Source: CALGYY01 sp964585485
GTDB taxonomy: Bacteria > Bacteroidota > Bacteroidia > Bacteroidales > CAIWKO01
DNA length: 21,270 bases
Direction: 5' to 3'
NCBI GenBank assembly: GCA_964585485.1
Contig: CAZPDS010000045.1
Span: forward strand, 1-21,270
Shown: positions 7,015-15,426 of the stretch, in pieces
Position numbering within the stretch: position 1 is the stretch's first letter
How the letters are laid out: the number at the start of each line of letters is the position of its first letter
The notes under the pieces: generated by a model
What the model was told of the DNA's origin: nothing
What the model saw: the letters and a program-made list of their open reading frames with translations, nothing else
The model's database searches: none
Program-made: the position numbers and the translations under genes

Positions 7015-7559
7015 TGGAAATGTCGTACAAATATAGGTGCCTCGTGGGGTGCTGCCTGGCATCCTTTTTTTTACTTTCCTGCGGTGGTCCGCAAAACGGA
7101 ACTAATGGTCCGGCTGAAGATACCATTCAGGAATACAAGGAACCCCTGGTGAACGTCAACAAAACCCTGGTTAGCCGCGAACGGGCGCAGATTGACGATT
7201 ACATTGCCCGCTATGGTTGGACGATGGAAACCAGCGGTACCGGGCTTCGTTATCAAATCTATAAAAAAGGGAACGGACGTGCACCGCAAAAGGACATGAA
7301 CGCCACCATCCGTTTCAGGGTCAACCTTCTAAATGGCGAGGTGGTGTACGATTCCAAAAACGACGGTTTAAAATCCTTCAAATTGGGGAAAGCCGAAGTG
7401 GAAAGTGGCCTGGAAGAAGGAATTATGTTGATGCAGGTAGGGGATCGGGCACGTCTGATTATCCCTTCACATCTGGCATTTGGCCTGCTGGGCGATGATC
7501 AGAAAATTCCAAAACGCGCCACCCTCGTTTACGACCTTGAATTAATGTCGATAAACTAA
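7014..7559 (+). CDS. gldI: FKBP-type peptidyl-prolyl isomerase lipoprotein (GldI-like)
   Basis: 181 residues. A lipoprotein signal peptide occupies residues 1-22 with lipobox LLSC (C23), so the mature protein is membrane-anchored. Residues ~80-180 form an FKBP domain, with the core GLEEGIMLMQVGDRARLIIP (132-151) and the AFG loop at 155-157. The domain catalyses prolyl cis-trans isomerisation in exported proteins. In flavobacteria GldI is a lipoprotein of this size and architecture needed for gliding and type IX secretion, and from memory it often sits next to a DHH phosphoesterase gene as here. Orthology to GldI is therefore likely, but a general FkpA-like foldase cannot be excluded. ATG 7014 overlaps the upstream stop; ATG 7020 is an alternative. 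The MFS gene follows after 4 bases. Confidence 0.85.
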   Translation: MEMSYKYRCLVGCCLASFFLLSCGGPQNGTNGPAEDTIQEYKEPLVNVNKTLVSRERAQIDDYIARYGWTMETSGTGLRYQIYKKGNGRAPQKDMNATIRFRVNLLNGEVVYDSKNDGLKSFKLGKAEVESGLEEGIMLMQVGDRARLIIPSHLAFGLLGDDQKIPKRATLVYDLELMSIN

Positions 7560-7563
7560 GCGT

Positions 7564-8844
7564 ATGAGGGGCCTGCTGCCGTTCACGCTAAATGAGGTCG
7601 AGGGAAAGACCTTCCGGCTTCATTTGCTGTATTCGGTAATTGAAGGCGTGATTCTCGGGCTACTTGTATTGAATGAATTTGTTTTCCTGAAAAGCCTCCG
7701 GGGCACCAACTGGCAGGTTGGCATCCTTTACCAGACCAGCGTTTTTGTACTGGTATTTTCCATTTTTCTGAACGCCTGGGTGAACAAGGTGCGCAACAAA
7801 CAAAACTTCATTATCCTGACCGCTCTTGTAACCCGATTGCCGCTCTTGCTGTTGTTTTTCTTTCCTCCTGATATCAGCGCGAATCCGGGCTTATGGCATT
7901 TCCTCTACATCACGATTTTTTTGATGTATTACATGGCTAATCCCATTATATATCCCGTCATCAACCTCTTCCTGAAGGAAAATTACACACACGAGCATTT
8001 CAGTGTGTTGTATAGTTATGCAACAACACTGAACAAAATTGTGATGTTGGTGGTGACCTTTGCCTACGGGGCTTTATTGGATGCGAATGAGTTTTCGTAC
8101 CACATTGTATTCCCGCTGATGGGCGTGCTGGGGATACTTTCGGTGCTCATTTTTGCCCGCATTCCATACCATCCCACCTTAACCTTACCCGACGCAGGGT
8201 CCCCAACGGGATTTCGGACTGTTATTCGCCAAATGCAGCAAATTATGAGCGGTAATAAAGCTTTTCGCGACTTTGAGACAAGCTTTATGTTTTATGGGTT
8301 TGCGTTTATGGGAACAGCTTCGGTAATTACTATTTTTTACCAGACGGGCCTTGGTTTGAATTATACCAGTGTGGCCTTTTACAAGAACTTTTACAACATC
8401 ATTGCCATCTTGCTTTTGCCCTATATGGGCCGGCTGATGGGCCGCATTGCGCCCCGGAAATTTGCGGCCCTTACGTTTTCGTCGCTCTTATTCTTCCTGA
8501 TCTTTACGATGATCACCGAATATTTCCCCTGGAACCTGGATGTGTGGGGGATTAAGATTTATTTCTTCCTCTTTGTGTCCATGCTGTTTCACGGCGTGTT
8601 TGCCGCCACCATGGCGTTGCTCTGGAGTATTGGATCCGCTTACTTTTGCCGTCGTGAAGAAGCGGCGGATTACCAGGCCATTCATCTTACCTTTACGGGG
8701 GTTCGTTCCTTTTTTGCACCCTTGTTGGGCGTATGGGTTTATGAATTTATCGGTTTTACGGGAACTTTTTCCATTGGTATTGTTTTGTTGGTCGCTGCCG
8801 TATGGATTAGCTTACGCAGCCAGCCGGATCAGTTAAGCGAATAA
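7564..8844 (+). CDS. Major facilitator superfamily transporter
   Basis: 426 residues with about 12 hydrophobic segments, roughly at 22-40, 53-71, 82-100, 112-130, 155-172, 181-199, 240-260, 273-290, 300-318, 330-352, 380-394 and 398-417. A polar loop of ~40 residues in the middle (200-240) is the usual MFS layout. It is an inner-membrane protein. The classic A-motif between helices 2 and 3 is weak (NKVRNKQN), and I cannot infer a substrate. It is the last gene of the operon starting at 5965, 4 bases after the GldI-like gene, and is followed at once by a strong terminator. It could be an exporter or permease linked to envelope functions, but the context does not settle this. The ATG at 7564 places helix 1 at a normal distance from the N-terminus. 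Confidence 0.85.
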   Translation: MRGLLPFTLNEVEGKTFRLHLLYSVIEGVILGLLVLNEFVFLKSLRGTNWQVGILYQTSVFVLVFSIFLNAWVNKVRNKQNFIILTALVTRLPLLLLFFFPPDISANPGLWHFLYITIFLMYYMANPIIYPVINLFLKENYTHEHFSVLYSYATTLNKIVMLVVTFAYGALLDANEFSYHIVFPLMGVLGILSVLIFARIPYHPTLTLPDAGSPTGFRTVIRQMQQIMSGNKAFRDFETSFMFYGFAFMGTASVITIFYQTGLGLNYTSVAFYKNFYNIIAILLLPYMGRLMGRIAPRKFAALTFSSLLFFLIFTMITEYFPWNLDVWGIKIYFFLFVSMLFHGVFAATMALLWSIGSAYFCRREEAADYQAIHLTFTGVRSFFAPLLGVWVYEFIGFTGTFSIGIVLLVAAVWISLRSQPDQLSE

Positions 8845-8882
8845 AAAAAAAGAAGCTGTCGAAAAGACAGCCTCTTTTTTTT
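8843..8882. terminator. Bidirectional Rho-independent terminator
   Basis: The stem GCTGTC (8855-8860) / GACAGC (8866-8871) has a GAAAA loop. It is extended through one mismatch by AGA/TCT and flanked by a long A-run on the left and eight Ts (8875-8882) on the right. It works on both strands, ending the operon that finishes at 8844 (+) and the protease gene that finishes at 8899 (-). Confidence 0.92.
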
Positions 8883-8898
8883 GAAATAGCTTGTGAAA

Positions 8899-10635
8899 TT
8901 ATTTCACCACAATCTTCGAGCTAAAATTGCCCTGCTGCCCTTTGATGTTTACCATGTAAACGCCCTGGGGCAGGTTGCTGATGTTGATAACAGCATTGCT
9001 GGTGTTGGCCGAAATAATCTGTGAATTCATCAACTGACCGGTAACGTTGAAAACATTAACGCTGACCTCTTCGGTGAGGGGATTTCCAAAACGCACGTTG
9101 AAGGTTCCGTGAGCAGGATTAGGATAAATAGCGGTATTGTTTTCAATGCTTGCTTCTTCGGTACCGGCAGGGAAAGTTGCGGTATAGTAGGCTTCAAAAC
9201 CCTGTCCCTGGTTAGCACCGTCGGAGGTAAAGGTAACCAGCATGCTACCACCGGTAGAGGTGAGGGTAGAGGGCATTTCGAATCCGGACCATGTACCCAG
9301 CAGCGGAGCAGCCGTGGTGGCACCGTTGTAAACGCTTACCACATCAGCACCGCTTTCTGTGTTCATGTTGGTGAAGTTCAGGGTAATCGAAGTAGCCGTC
9401 GGAGGCTGGATCAGCCAGTCGCAATCGGTGTTGTTCCAGTAGAAAGAATAACCGCTGCCATCGCCGAAAGTTGCGCTCGGAAGGGTAAGGGTTTTCTTGG
9501 CTACACAATAGTACTCATCGTTGGGGATAATGTTCACTACGATCTGATGACCATCGGGGAAATCGGTGAGGTTGGTCACATCAAAGAAACCATTGTTGGA
9601 ACCACCCCAGCCCCAGTTCATGTGGAAGGCAGAAGTATCCTGATAACCATCGCAAACCCAGGCATGACCACCCGTGCCGCCGGAACCGGAATAGAGAACC
9701 GGTTTTCCTTCGTCCAGGTTGTCAACCAGAATGTACTTCCAGTCAAACCAGGTGTAGTCAGCCTGATCGAGGATGGTAATGGTAGAACGATAGTGAAAAT
9801 AGTTTTTCAGCGCATCAACGCAAAGCTCGGTAAAAGAGCCTGAGGATAGCGGGGTATAGTTCATGTCGACGGAAACACCGCAATGGAACATCAGTTCGCC
9901 GATGGCTTCCTTGCTGGTGTTGGTGCCATAAACGGTCATACCGGCCCAGTCGTAACCATCAACACCGTTGGTGTTGGCAGCAGAAAAATCAGCAGCGATG
10001 GTACCAAAATAGGCATGTTCATAGGAGTGGCTGCCGAAACCGGAGGCGGGATATTCCCAAAATTTCATAATCTGAGCCATGGCAGTAGCCACACAACCCG
10101 TGTAGCAACGTCCGTCAGGACCAGTGGGATGTTGGGGGCAGTAGTAGTTGTAGTACATACCCTGGTTCCATTTGGTAAGGACCAACGCGGCCACGGATTT
10201 TTCGCTGGATTTCTGCGTCAGGGGGCTGGCGTAGAGTTCCCATTCAGCAGCGATGCCTTCGTTGGCGACTTTGCGCTGAGCGCGGACGGTCTTGATAACG
10301 TTTTTATACTGGCCCATCCAATATTGGAAAGCGGGAGCCTGATCTTCGGCCTTGTAGCTATCCTCGAAAGAGTAACCAAGGATCGGACGGATGGCATCTT
10401 CGGCAGAAACAATGACAAAGCCTTCGGGGGCGATGTCAAACACGTAGTAAAGGTTCCGGCCTTCTTCGGCTACCGTGTAGGTTTTAACAACGGCGGGCAC
10501 GCTTTTCAGACCATTTGCTTTTGAGGCCCAGAAATTCAGACCCGTGTTGGCGGCAACGGTAGGATCAACTTCACCGGCAAAGCCGCTGAAAGCCGCCACT
10601 ACCAATCCAATCAGAGTAAAAAACTTTTTTGTCAT
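8899..10635 (-). CDS. Secreted C10-family (streptopain-like) cysteine protease with CUB domain and type IX sorting domain
   Basis: 578 residues. Residues 1-20 are a Sec signal peptide. Residues ~22-120 match a Spi-type inhibitory prodomain (FVIVSAEDAIRPILGYS at 73-89). Residues ~145-375 are the C10 peptidase: the catalytic Cys is C181 in YTGCVATAMAQIMKFW, the catalytic His is H324 in GGHAWVCDGY, and the conserved HMNWGWGG lies at 338-345. Residues ~377-488 resemble a CUB beta-sandwich (paired C377/C405, then a VSVYNG strand and a VTFTSDG strand). Residues ~500-578 are a Por/T9SS sorting domain, starting AIYPNPAHGTFNV and ending in SSKIVVK. The protein is predicted to cross the outer membrane through T9SS, with the prodomain removed on activation. 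The catalytic set is intact. The host or prey substrate is unknown. Its 3' end meets a bidirectional terminator and it is transcribed alone. Confidence 0.95.
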   Translation of the reverse strand: MTKKFFTLIGLVVAAFSGFAGEVDPTVAANTGLNFWASKANGLKSVPAVVKTYTVAEEGRNLYYVFDIAPEGFVIVSAEDAIRPILGYSFEDSYKAEDQAPAFQYWMGQYKNVIKTVRAQRKVANEGIAAEWELYASPLTQKSSEKSVAALVLTKWNQGMYYNYYCPQHPTGPDGRCYTGCVATAMAQIMKFWEYPASGFGSHSYEHAYFGTIAADFSAANTNGVDGYDWAGMTVYGTNTSKEAIGELMFHCGVSVDMNYTPLSSGSFTELCVDALKNYFHYRSTITILDQADYTWFDWKYILVDNLDEGKPVLYSGSGGTGGHAWVCDGYQDTSAFHMNWGWGGSNNGFFDVTNLTDFPDGHQIVVNIIPNDEYYCVAKKTLTLPSATFGDGSGYSFYWNNTDCDWLIQPPTATSITLNFTNMNTESGADVVSVYNGATTAAPLLGTWSGFEMPSTLTSTGGSMLVTFTSDGANQGQGFEAYYTATFPAGTEEASIENNTAIYPNPAHGTFNVRFGNPLTEEVSVNVFNVTGQLMNSQIISANTSNAVINISNLPQGVYMVNIKGQQGNFSSKIVVK

Positions 10636-10672
10636 AATATACGTAATTATTGATTAATCATTATAAACAGGG

Positions 10673-10680
10673 CAAATTTA
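10673..10680 (-). promoter_or_regulatory. Protease gene -7 element
   Basis: TAAATTTG on the minus strand (10680-10673) matches TAnnTTTG and lies ~38 bases before the ATG at 10635. A TTG sits 15 bases upstream, closer than usual, so the -33 assignment is uncertain. Confidence 0.5.
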
Positions 10681-10809
10681 CGAAATAATCTTTTACAATG
10701 TTCACGCGTGCACATACGATCATCTATTTTTTATTAACAGATTTTCGGTATGTTTTCGTCAGTTAACGGTTTAGGCCGTTAGTCTGGCGTGAATATTTGC
10801 AGTATGGCC

Positions 10810-10837
10810 AAAAAAAAAGCGGCCTGCTGGCCGCTTT
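10810..10837 (-). terminator. gdhA Rho-independent terminator
   Basis: A perfect 9-bp stem, AAAGCGGCC (10816-10824) / GGCCGCTTT (10829-10837), has a 4-base loop. It is bordered on the left by nine As (10810-10818), which are a U-tract in the minus-strand transcript. It lies 11 bases beyond the gdhA stop. Confidence 0.93.
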
Positions 10838-10847
10838 CCTGACGACA

Positions 10848-12191
10848 TTACAGCAGGCCCTGCGCCAGCATGGCCTCCGCGACTTTGACGAAGCCACCCA
10901 CATTGGCGCCGTTGACATAGTTGATGTAGTCCTTGTCTTCGCGGCCAAATTTTTCGCAGGTTCGGTGAATATTGACCATGATTTCGTGCAGTCGCTGGTC
11001 TACTTCTTCGCGGCTCCAGCTCAGTCGCTGGCTGTTTTGGCTCATCTCCAAACCGGAGGTAGAGACCCTGCCGGCGTTGGCGGCTTTGCCGGGTCCGTAC
11101 AAGATACGATGCTGCTGGTACACTGTGATGGCTTCAGGTGCCGAAGGCATATTGGCACCTTCCGACACACAGAAACATCCGTTGGCGATCAGGTTTTTGG
11201 CATCCTCACCGCTGATTTCATTCTGGGTGGCGCAAGGGAGGGCTATGTCGCAGGGGATGGACCAGGGCGTTTTCCCGGGAAAATAATCGCACCCAAATTT
11301 CTTACTGTACTCTTCGATACGTCCGCGTTTTACGTTTTTCAGCTCCATCACGTATGCCCGCTTTTGATCGTCGAAACCGGCGGGATCGTAGATGAAACCA
11401 GAGGAGTCGGAGAGGGTCACCACCCGGGCTCCCAGCTCACAGGCTTTTTGCATAGCATATTGAGCGACATTTCCCGATCCGGAGATCAGCACGGTTTTCC
11501 CGCGAAAATCCACTCCGCGGGTCTTGAGCATTTCGGCCGCGAAGTAAACGTTACCGTAGCCCGTCGCTTCGGGACGTATCAGTGAACCGCCCCACTGTAG
11601 GCCTTTTCCGGTAAGCACGCCCGTAAATTCATTCCGAATTCGTTTGTACTGACCAAACAGGTAGCCGATTTCACGGCCACCTACGCCGATATCGCCCGCG
11701 GGCACATCCGTGTTCGGACCGATGTAGCGCTGAAGCTCGGTCATAAACGATTGACAGAACTTCATGACCTCCTGGTCCGATTTGCCTTTCGGATCAAAGT
11801 CAGAACCCCCTTTCGCTCCGCCCATTGGCAGGGTGGTCAGGCTGTTTTTGAATACCTGTTCGAAGGCCAGAAATTTCAAAATACTCAGATTCACCGTGGG
11901 GTGGAAGCGAAGTCCGCCTTTGTACGGGCCAATAGCGCTGTTCATCTCAATACGGTAGCCCCGGTTGATGCGGGCTTCGCCCTGATCGTCGAGCCAGGCC
12001 ACGCGAAAGATCACCGTGCGCTCGGGCTCGCAGATGCGCTCCAGTATGCCTTGATATTTTGGATTTTCAACAATATAAGGCATCAGCGATTCGGCCACTT
12101 CCCGAACCGCCTGATGGAACTCGGGCTCACCCTGATTGCGCGCAATGATGCCCGCCATAAATTTGTCGACAGCGTCCTGATATGGATTCAT
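10848..12191 (-). CDS. gdhA: NADP-type glutamate dehydrogenase
   Basis: 447 residues, the exact size class of the hexameric bacterial GdhA that makes glutamate from 2-oxoglutarate, ammonia and NADPH. Substrate-site motifs are intact: KGGLRFHP (91-98) and PMGGAKGGSDFDPKGKSD (122-139) with catalytic K127. The next conserved stretch, DVPAGDIGVGGREIGYL (162-178), contains the catalytic Asp. The Rossmann domain carries SGSGNVAQY (237-245). The residues after its second strand read SDSSG (261-265), as in NADP-preferring E. coli-type enzymes, so NADP use is likely, though not proven. The gene is monocistronic, with its own terminator and a good promoter. It is divergent from the receiver/ATP-grasp gene, with 179 bases between starts. 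ATG 12191 gives the standard N-terminus. Confidence 0.98.
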   Translation of the reverse strand: MNPYQDAVDKFMAGIIARNQGEPEFHQAVREVAESLMPYIVENPKYQGILERICEPERTVIFRVAWLDDQGEARINRGYRIEMNSAIGPYKGGLRFHPTVNLSILKFLAFEQVFKNSLTTLPMGGAKGGSDFDPKGKSDQEVMKFCQSFMTELQRYIGPNTDVPAGDIGVGGREIGYLFGQYKRIRNEFTGVLTGKGLQWGGSLIRPEATGYGNVYFAAEMLKTRGVDFRGKTVLISGSGNVAQYAMQKACELGARVVTLSDSSGFIYDPAGFDDQKRAYVMELKNVKRGRIEEYSKKFGCDYFPGKTPWSIPCDIALPCATQNEISGEDAKNLIANGCFCVSEGANMPSAPEAITVYQQHRILYGPGKAANAGRVSTSGLEMSQNSQRLSWSREEVDQRLHEIMVNIHRTCEKFGREDKDYINYVNGANVGGFVKVAEAMLAQGLL

Positions 12192-12236
12192 GATGCGTAA
12201 TTTAGAAATGTTAATGATGTATTAAAATCAATCATA

Positions 12237-12267
12237 CGAATATACTTGAAAAATTGAAAAAAATCAA
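12237..12267 (-). promoter_or_regulatory. gdhA promoter
   Basis: On the minus strand, TTG (12267-12265) and TATATTCG (12244-12237; one mismatch to TAnnTTTG) are 20 bases apart, an ideal Bacteroidetes spacing. The leader would be ~40 bases. Confidence 0.6.
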
Positions 12268-12286
12268 ATAAATTGGGTTATTTTTG
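12254..12286 (+). promoter_or_regulatory. Promoter of the receiver/ATP-grasp gene
   Basis: TATTTTTG (12279-12286) matches TAnnTTTG, with a TTG at 12254-12256, 22 bases upstream. The long leader (~75 bases) is AT-rich. The region overlaps the -33 of the divergent gdhA promoter, so the two could compete. Confidence 0.4.
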
Positions 12287-12370
12287 TTATTTATTAAGCA
12301 TTATAAATGAATTTTGATAGTACAAGAATCGTTTTATTGAATATGAATCATTTAACGTAAATTTAATAAA

Positions 12371-15300
12371 ATGGATTTTTACGATGAACACGAAGAATTA
12401 CCGGTGGCAGGGACTCCGGAACACAGCCGTTCGCGTCAATTGCTGCAGCGATACCTGAGTAAACAGAATTACGATCGCGACATTTTTCATGATCTGATGT
12501 TGTTTAAGGTTCGTGAAATTCTGCTCGTGGCCAATCTTTACGATGCGTACAATATCGAGAAGGAGGGCCATTTTGCCGAGCATATGCTGGGTGATTATCA
12601 CAAGCTCAACCTCACCTCGATCCCACGGGTTACGGGCGTTACCACCTCCGAGGAAGCCTTTCTGCAACTTACGTCCCGGCAGTTCGACCTGATTATTTTT
12701 ATGATGGGCACCGATAAAACAACGCCGGCCACGATGAGTGCGGAGATTCGGGCCGTGTTTCCGGAGATTCCGGTTTTTATGTTGGTGAATAACAGGAAGG
12801 ATGTGGAGACGGTGGAGTCCGCACCGGATCGCTTTGAAGCCATTGATAAGGTGTTTGTCTGGAACGGCGATCCGAATGTTTTCTTCGCCATGATTAAATA
12901 CCTGGAAGATAAGATTAACCTGGAAAACGACACCCGGATCGGCCTGGTTCGGATTATTTTGCTGGTGGAAGATTCAGCGCCATACTATTCCCGTTATCTT
13001 CCTCTTTTATACAACAATGTGTTGGAACAAACGCGACGGATCATCGACGACATTAGCTCGGATGAGCTGCTGAAGGTATTGCGGCTAAGAGCGCGTCCAA
13101 AAATACTCATGGTGCCGTCTTACGAAGAAGCCTTGCATGTGCTGGAACAGTATCCCGACCATCTTTTGTGCCTTATTTCGGATATGCAGTTTTACAAAGA
13201 CGGTGTCCTCGATGATACAGCGGGGGTGCGTCTGGTGGCCCACTTCCGCACAGTAATTCCGGAAATCCCCATTATTCTTCAATCGTCCGATCCAGAGAAT
13301 GCGGCACGGGCCTGGGAGTTGAAATGTACTTTTATCGATAAAAATTCGCCCACGCTTTTGCAGGATATTCAAAGTTTCATCACTCATTACCTGGGATTTG
13401 GTAACTTTGTCTACAAGGATGCTGAAGGGCGCCCTATCTCGGTAGCGAAATCGCTGCGCGAATTCGAGCTCCAGCTTAAGGTAGTTCCCGATGAATCCCT
13501 CTTGTATCACGCCGGCCGTGATCATTTTAGCCTCTGGCTGATGGCCCGCGGGGAAATACAATTGGCAAAGTTCATCAATCCTTACAGGCTTACTGATTTT
13601 CAGAATCCGGCCGAATTGCGTACTTTTTTATTAGACGCCATCCACCGCCACCGCATTGAACAAAACAAAGGGAAAGTGATACAGTACGAAGAGACCGAAA
13701 ATCCTGAGGAAAGCAATGTCTTGCTTCTTTCTGCCGGTTCGCTCGGGGGGAAGGGCCGCGGTGTGGCATTTATCAATACCTTGATTTATAATTTCGATTT
13801 TCACCGCCTCATTCCCAATATCAACATACGCACACCGCGCACCTTGATCATTGGTGCTGATGAGTTTGATTATTTCATGGATCGTAATGAACTCCGTGAC
13901 TTCATCAGATCGGAACACGACTATGCGCAGCTCCGCGAAGCCTTTCTGGGCGGGCGTCTTAGCGACAGCCTGGTAAAAAAACTGAAGCGCCTGATCCGCC
14001 TTATGGACAAACCCCTGGCGGTGCGATCGTCCGGCTTGTTTGAAGATTCCCTCAACCAACCCTTTGCGGGAATCTTTGAAACCTACTTGCTGCCCAATAG
14101 TCATCCTGACTTGAATGTGCGCCTTCAGCAGCTCTGCGATGCCATAAAACTGGTATACGCGTCCGTGTTCTCGCCTGAAGCCCGCGCTTATGTAGATGCT
14201 ATCCACTACAATATTGAAGACGAGCGCATGGCCATCGTGTTGCAGGAGGTTGTTGGACATACTTTTGGCGCTTACCATTATCCGCACATCAGCGGTGTTG
14301 CCCAATCACACAATTATTACCCGTTTGCGCACATGAAGCCTGAAGAAGGTGTGGCGGTGACAGCGGTTGGATTGGGCTGCTACGTTGTCGAAGGCGAGAA
14401 AGCCTACCGTTTTTCGCCCCGGTATCCGAACACCGAAATCAACACACCGAAAGAGCAATTCAGAAATTCGCAGGTACATTTTTATGCGATCAACGTGGAA
14501 AACCAGGAACCTGACCTTCGGGAGGGTGAACTTGCCGGGCTGGCAAAACTGGATATCGCCGTGGCGGAAGCCCACGGAAACCTTCGGCATTGTGCATCCG
14601 TATATGATGCCGCAAGCGAGCGGATTCTCCCTGGCCTGAATACGGAAGGACCGCGGGTTGTAAATTTTTCGAACATCTTAAAGTACAATTACATCCCCCT
14701 TGCTGAAACCTTGCGCTCGGTGCTTGACATTGTGCAGGAAGCCCTCGGAGCGCCCGTGGAAATTGAGTTTGCGGTGGATCTTACCAAGGATGAACACAAC
14801 CGTGCTTCGTTTTACCTTTTGCAACTTAAACCCTTGTTGAGCAGTTCTACAGATTTCGACCTTAACCTGGACGAAATTGAGACTGACAGCATGCTGCTCT
14901 TCACTGAAAAGGGGATGGGGAACGGTCAGATCACCGATATCAGCGATGTTATCTACGTTCGTCCCGAAACCTTCGACAAGTCAGCCACAGAGCAGATAGC
15001 CATCGAGATTGACCGCATGAATAAAGGGATGTTGCAGCAAGATCGTTCCTTTGTGCTTATCGGCCCCGGGCGCTGGGGTACCCGCGACCGCTGGATCGGG
15101 ATCCCCGTGAACTGGCCGCAGATTTCGCAGGCGCGCCTTATCGCTGAAACCAGTCTGGAAGACTTTCCGCTGGATGCTTCCAGCGGCTCGCACTTTTTTC
15201 ACAATGTTACCTCGATGAATGTGGGCTATTGCACCATACAACCGGAGTTGATCCATAGCTTTGTGCGCTATGAAGTGCTGGCGCAGCAGCAGCTCGTTGA

Positions 15301-15391
15301 AGAAACGGATTACGTTCGCCACGTGCGCTTTTCTGCGCCGCTGACCATTCGAATGGATGGTAAAACGCGGACAACCGTCATCACGTTTTAA
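12371..15391 (+). CDS. Tandem receiver-like domains fused to a PPDK/PEP-synthase-type ATP-grasp domain
   Basis: 1006 residues, cytoplasmic. Residues ~48-180 look like a degenerate response-regulator receiver (REILLVANLYD ... FDLIIFMMG ... IPVFMLV) without a clear phosphoacceptor. Residues ~193-340 form a better one: acidic pair E200/D201, candidate phospho-Asp D271 (LISDMQF), S305/S306 and conserved K324 (FIDKNS). Residues ~450-825 match the ATP-binding domain of PEP synthase and pyruvate phosphate dikinase: LGGKGRG (K461), LAVRSSGLFEDS (R552), VEIEFAVD (E799) and LLQLKP (Q818). The phosphohistidine swivel motif (GGxxSHxAI) and the PEP/pyruvate barrel are both absent. Instead a ~180-residue end carries FVLIGPGRWGTRDRWIGIPV (895-914) and SSGSHFFHN (937-945). 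The reaction and acceptor are unknown. Annotation as PEP synthase would be wrong. ATG 12371 is the first start after the promoter. Confidence 0.85.
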   Translation: MDFYDEHEELPVAGTPEHSRSRQLLQRYLSKQNYDRDIFHDLMLFKVREILLVANLYDAYNIEKEGHFAEHMLGDYHKLNLTSIPRVTGVTTSEEAFLQLTSRQFDLIIFMMGTDKTTPATMSAEIRAVFPEIPVFMLVNNRKDVETVESAPDRFEAIDKVFVWNGDPNVFFAMIKYLEDKINLENDTRIGLVRIILLVEDSAPYYSRYLPLLYNNVLEQTRRIIDDISSDELLKVLRLRARPKILMVPSYEEALHVLEQYPDHLLCLISDMQFYKDGVLDDTAGVRLVAHFRTVIPEIPIILQSSDPENAARAWELKCTFIDKNSPTLLQDIQSFITHYLGFGNFVYKDAEGRPISVAKSLREFELQLKVVPDESLLYHAGRDHFSLWLMARGEIQLAKFINPYRLTDFQNPAELRTFLLDAIHRHRIEQNKGKVIQYEETENPEESNVLLLSAGSLGGKGRGVAFINTLIYNFDFHRLIPNINIRTPRTLIIGADEFDYFMDRNELRDFIRSEHDYAQLREAFLGGRLSDSLVKKLKRLIRLMDKPLAVRSSGLFEDSLNQPFAGIFETYLLPNSHPDLNVRLQQLCDAIKLVYASVFSPEARAYVDAIHYNIEDERMAIVLQEVVGHTFGAYHYPHISGVAQSHNYYPFAHMKPEEGVAVTAVGLGCYVVEGEKAYRFSPRYPNTEINTPKEQFRNSQVHFYAINVENQEPDLREGELAGLAKLDIAVAEAHGNLRHCASVYDAASERILPGLNTEGPRVVNFSNILKYNYIPLAETLRSVLDIVQEALGAPVEIEFAVDLTKDEHNRASFYLLQLKPLLSSSTDFDLNLDEIETDSMLLFTEKGMGNGQITDISDVIYVRPETFDKSATEQIAIEIDRMNKGMLQQDRSFVLIGPGRWGTRDRWIGIPVNWPQISQARLIAETSLEDFPLDASSGSHFFHNVTSMNVGYCTIQPELIHSFVRYEVLAQQQLVEETDYVRHVRFSAPLTIRMDGKTRTTVITF

Positions 15392-15393
15392 CG

Positions 15394-15401
15394 TACCTTT
15401 G
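15394..15401 (+). promoter_or_regulatory. Cysteine desulfurase -7 element
   Basis: TACCTTTG matches TAnnTTTG. It begins 2 bases after the upstream stop and would give a ~20-base leader to the ATG at 15427. No clear -33 TTG is seen. The gene can thus be transcribed separately from the ATP-grasp gene. Confidence 0.45.
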
Positions 15402-15426
15402 CAAACATAAACCAGCTTTTTTGCGA

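Noticed and set aside
9109..10524. Long + strand open frames (9109-9843, 9883-10524)
   Set aside because: They are antisense to the C10 protease gene, whose domains are continuous; no signal or domain of their own.
10764..10781. Hairpin TAACGG/CCGTTA with 6-base loop
   Set aside because: Short and without a T-tract; the real gdhA terminator is at 10810-10837.
10797..11585. 262-codon + strand open frame
   Set aside because: It lies antisense to gdhA, whose family motifs are unmistakable; no family features in the translation.
13631..14305. 224-codon - strand open frame inside the ATP-grasp gene
   Set aside because: Shadow of a well-supported + strand gene.
12371..15391. Annotation as PEP synthase or pyruvate phosphate dikinase
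   Set aside because: Only the ATP-grasp half is present; the phosphohistidine and PEP/pyruvate domains are missing.
15421..15426. TTG as start of the cysteine desulfurase
   Set aside because: ATG at 15427 gives the normal family N-terminus (MIYFDNAATT) and the TTG adds only two residues.
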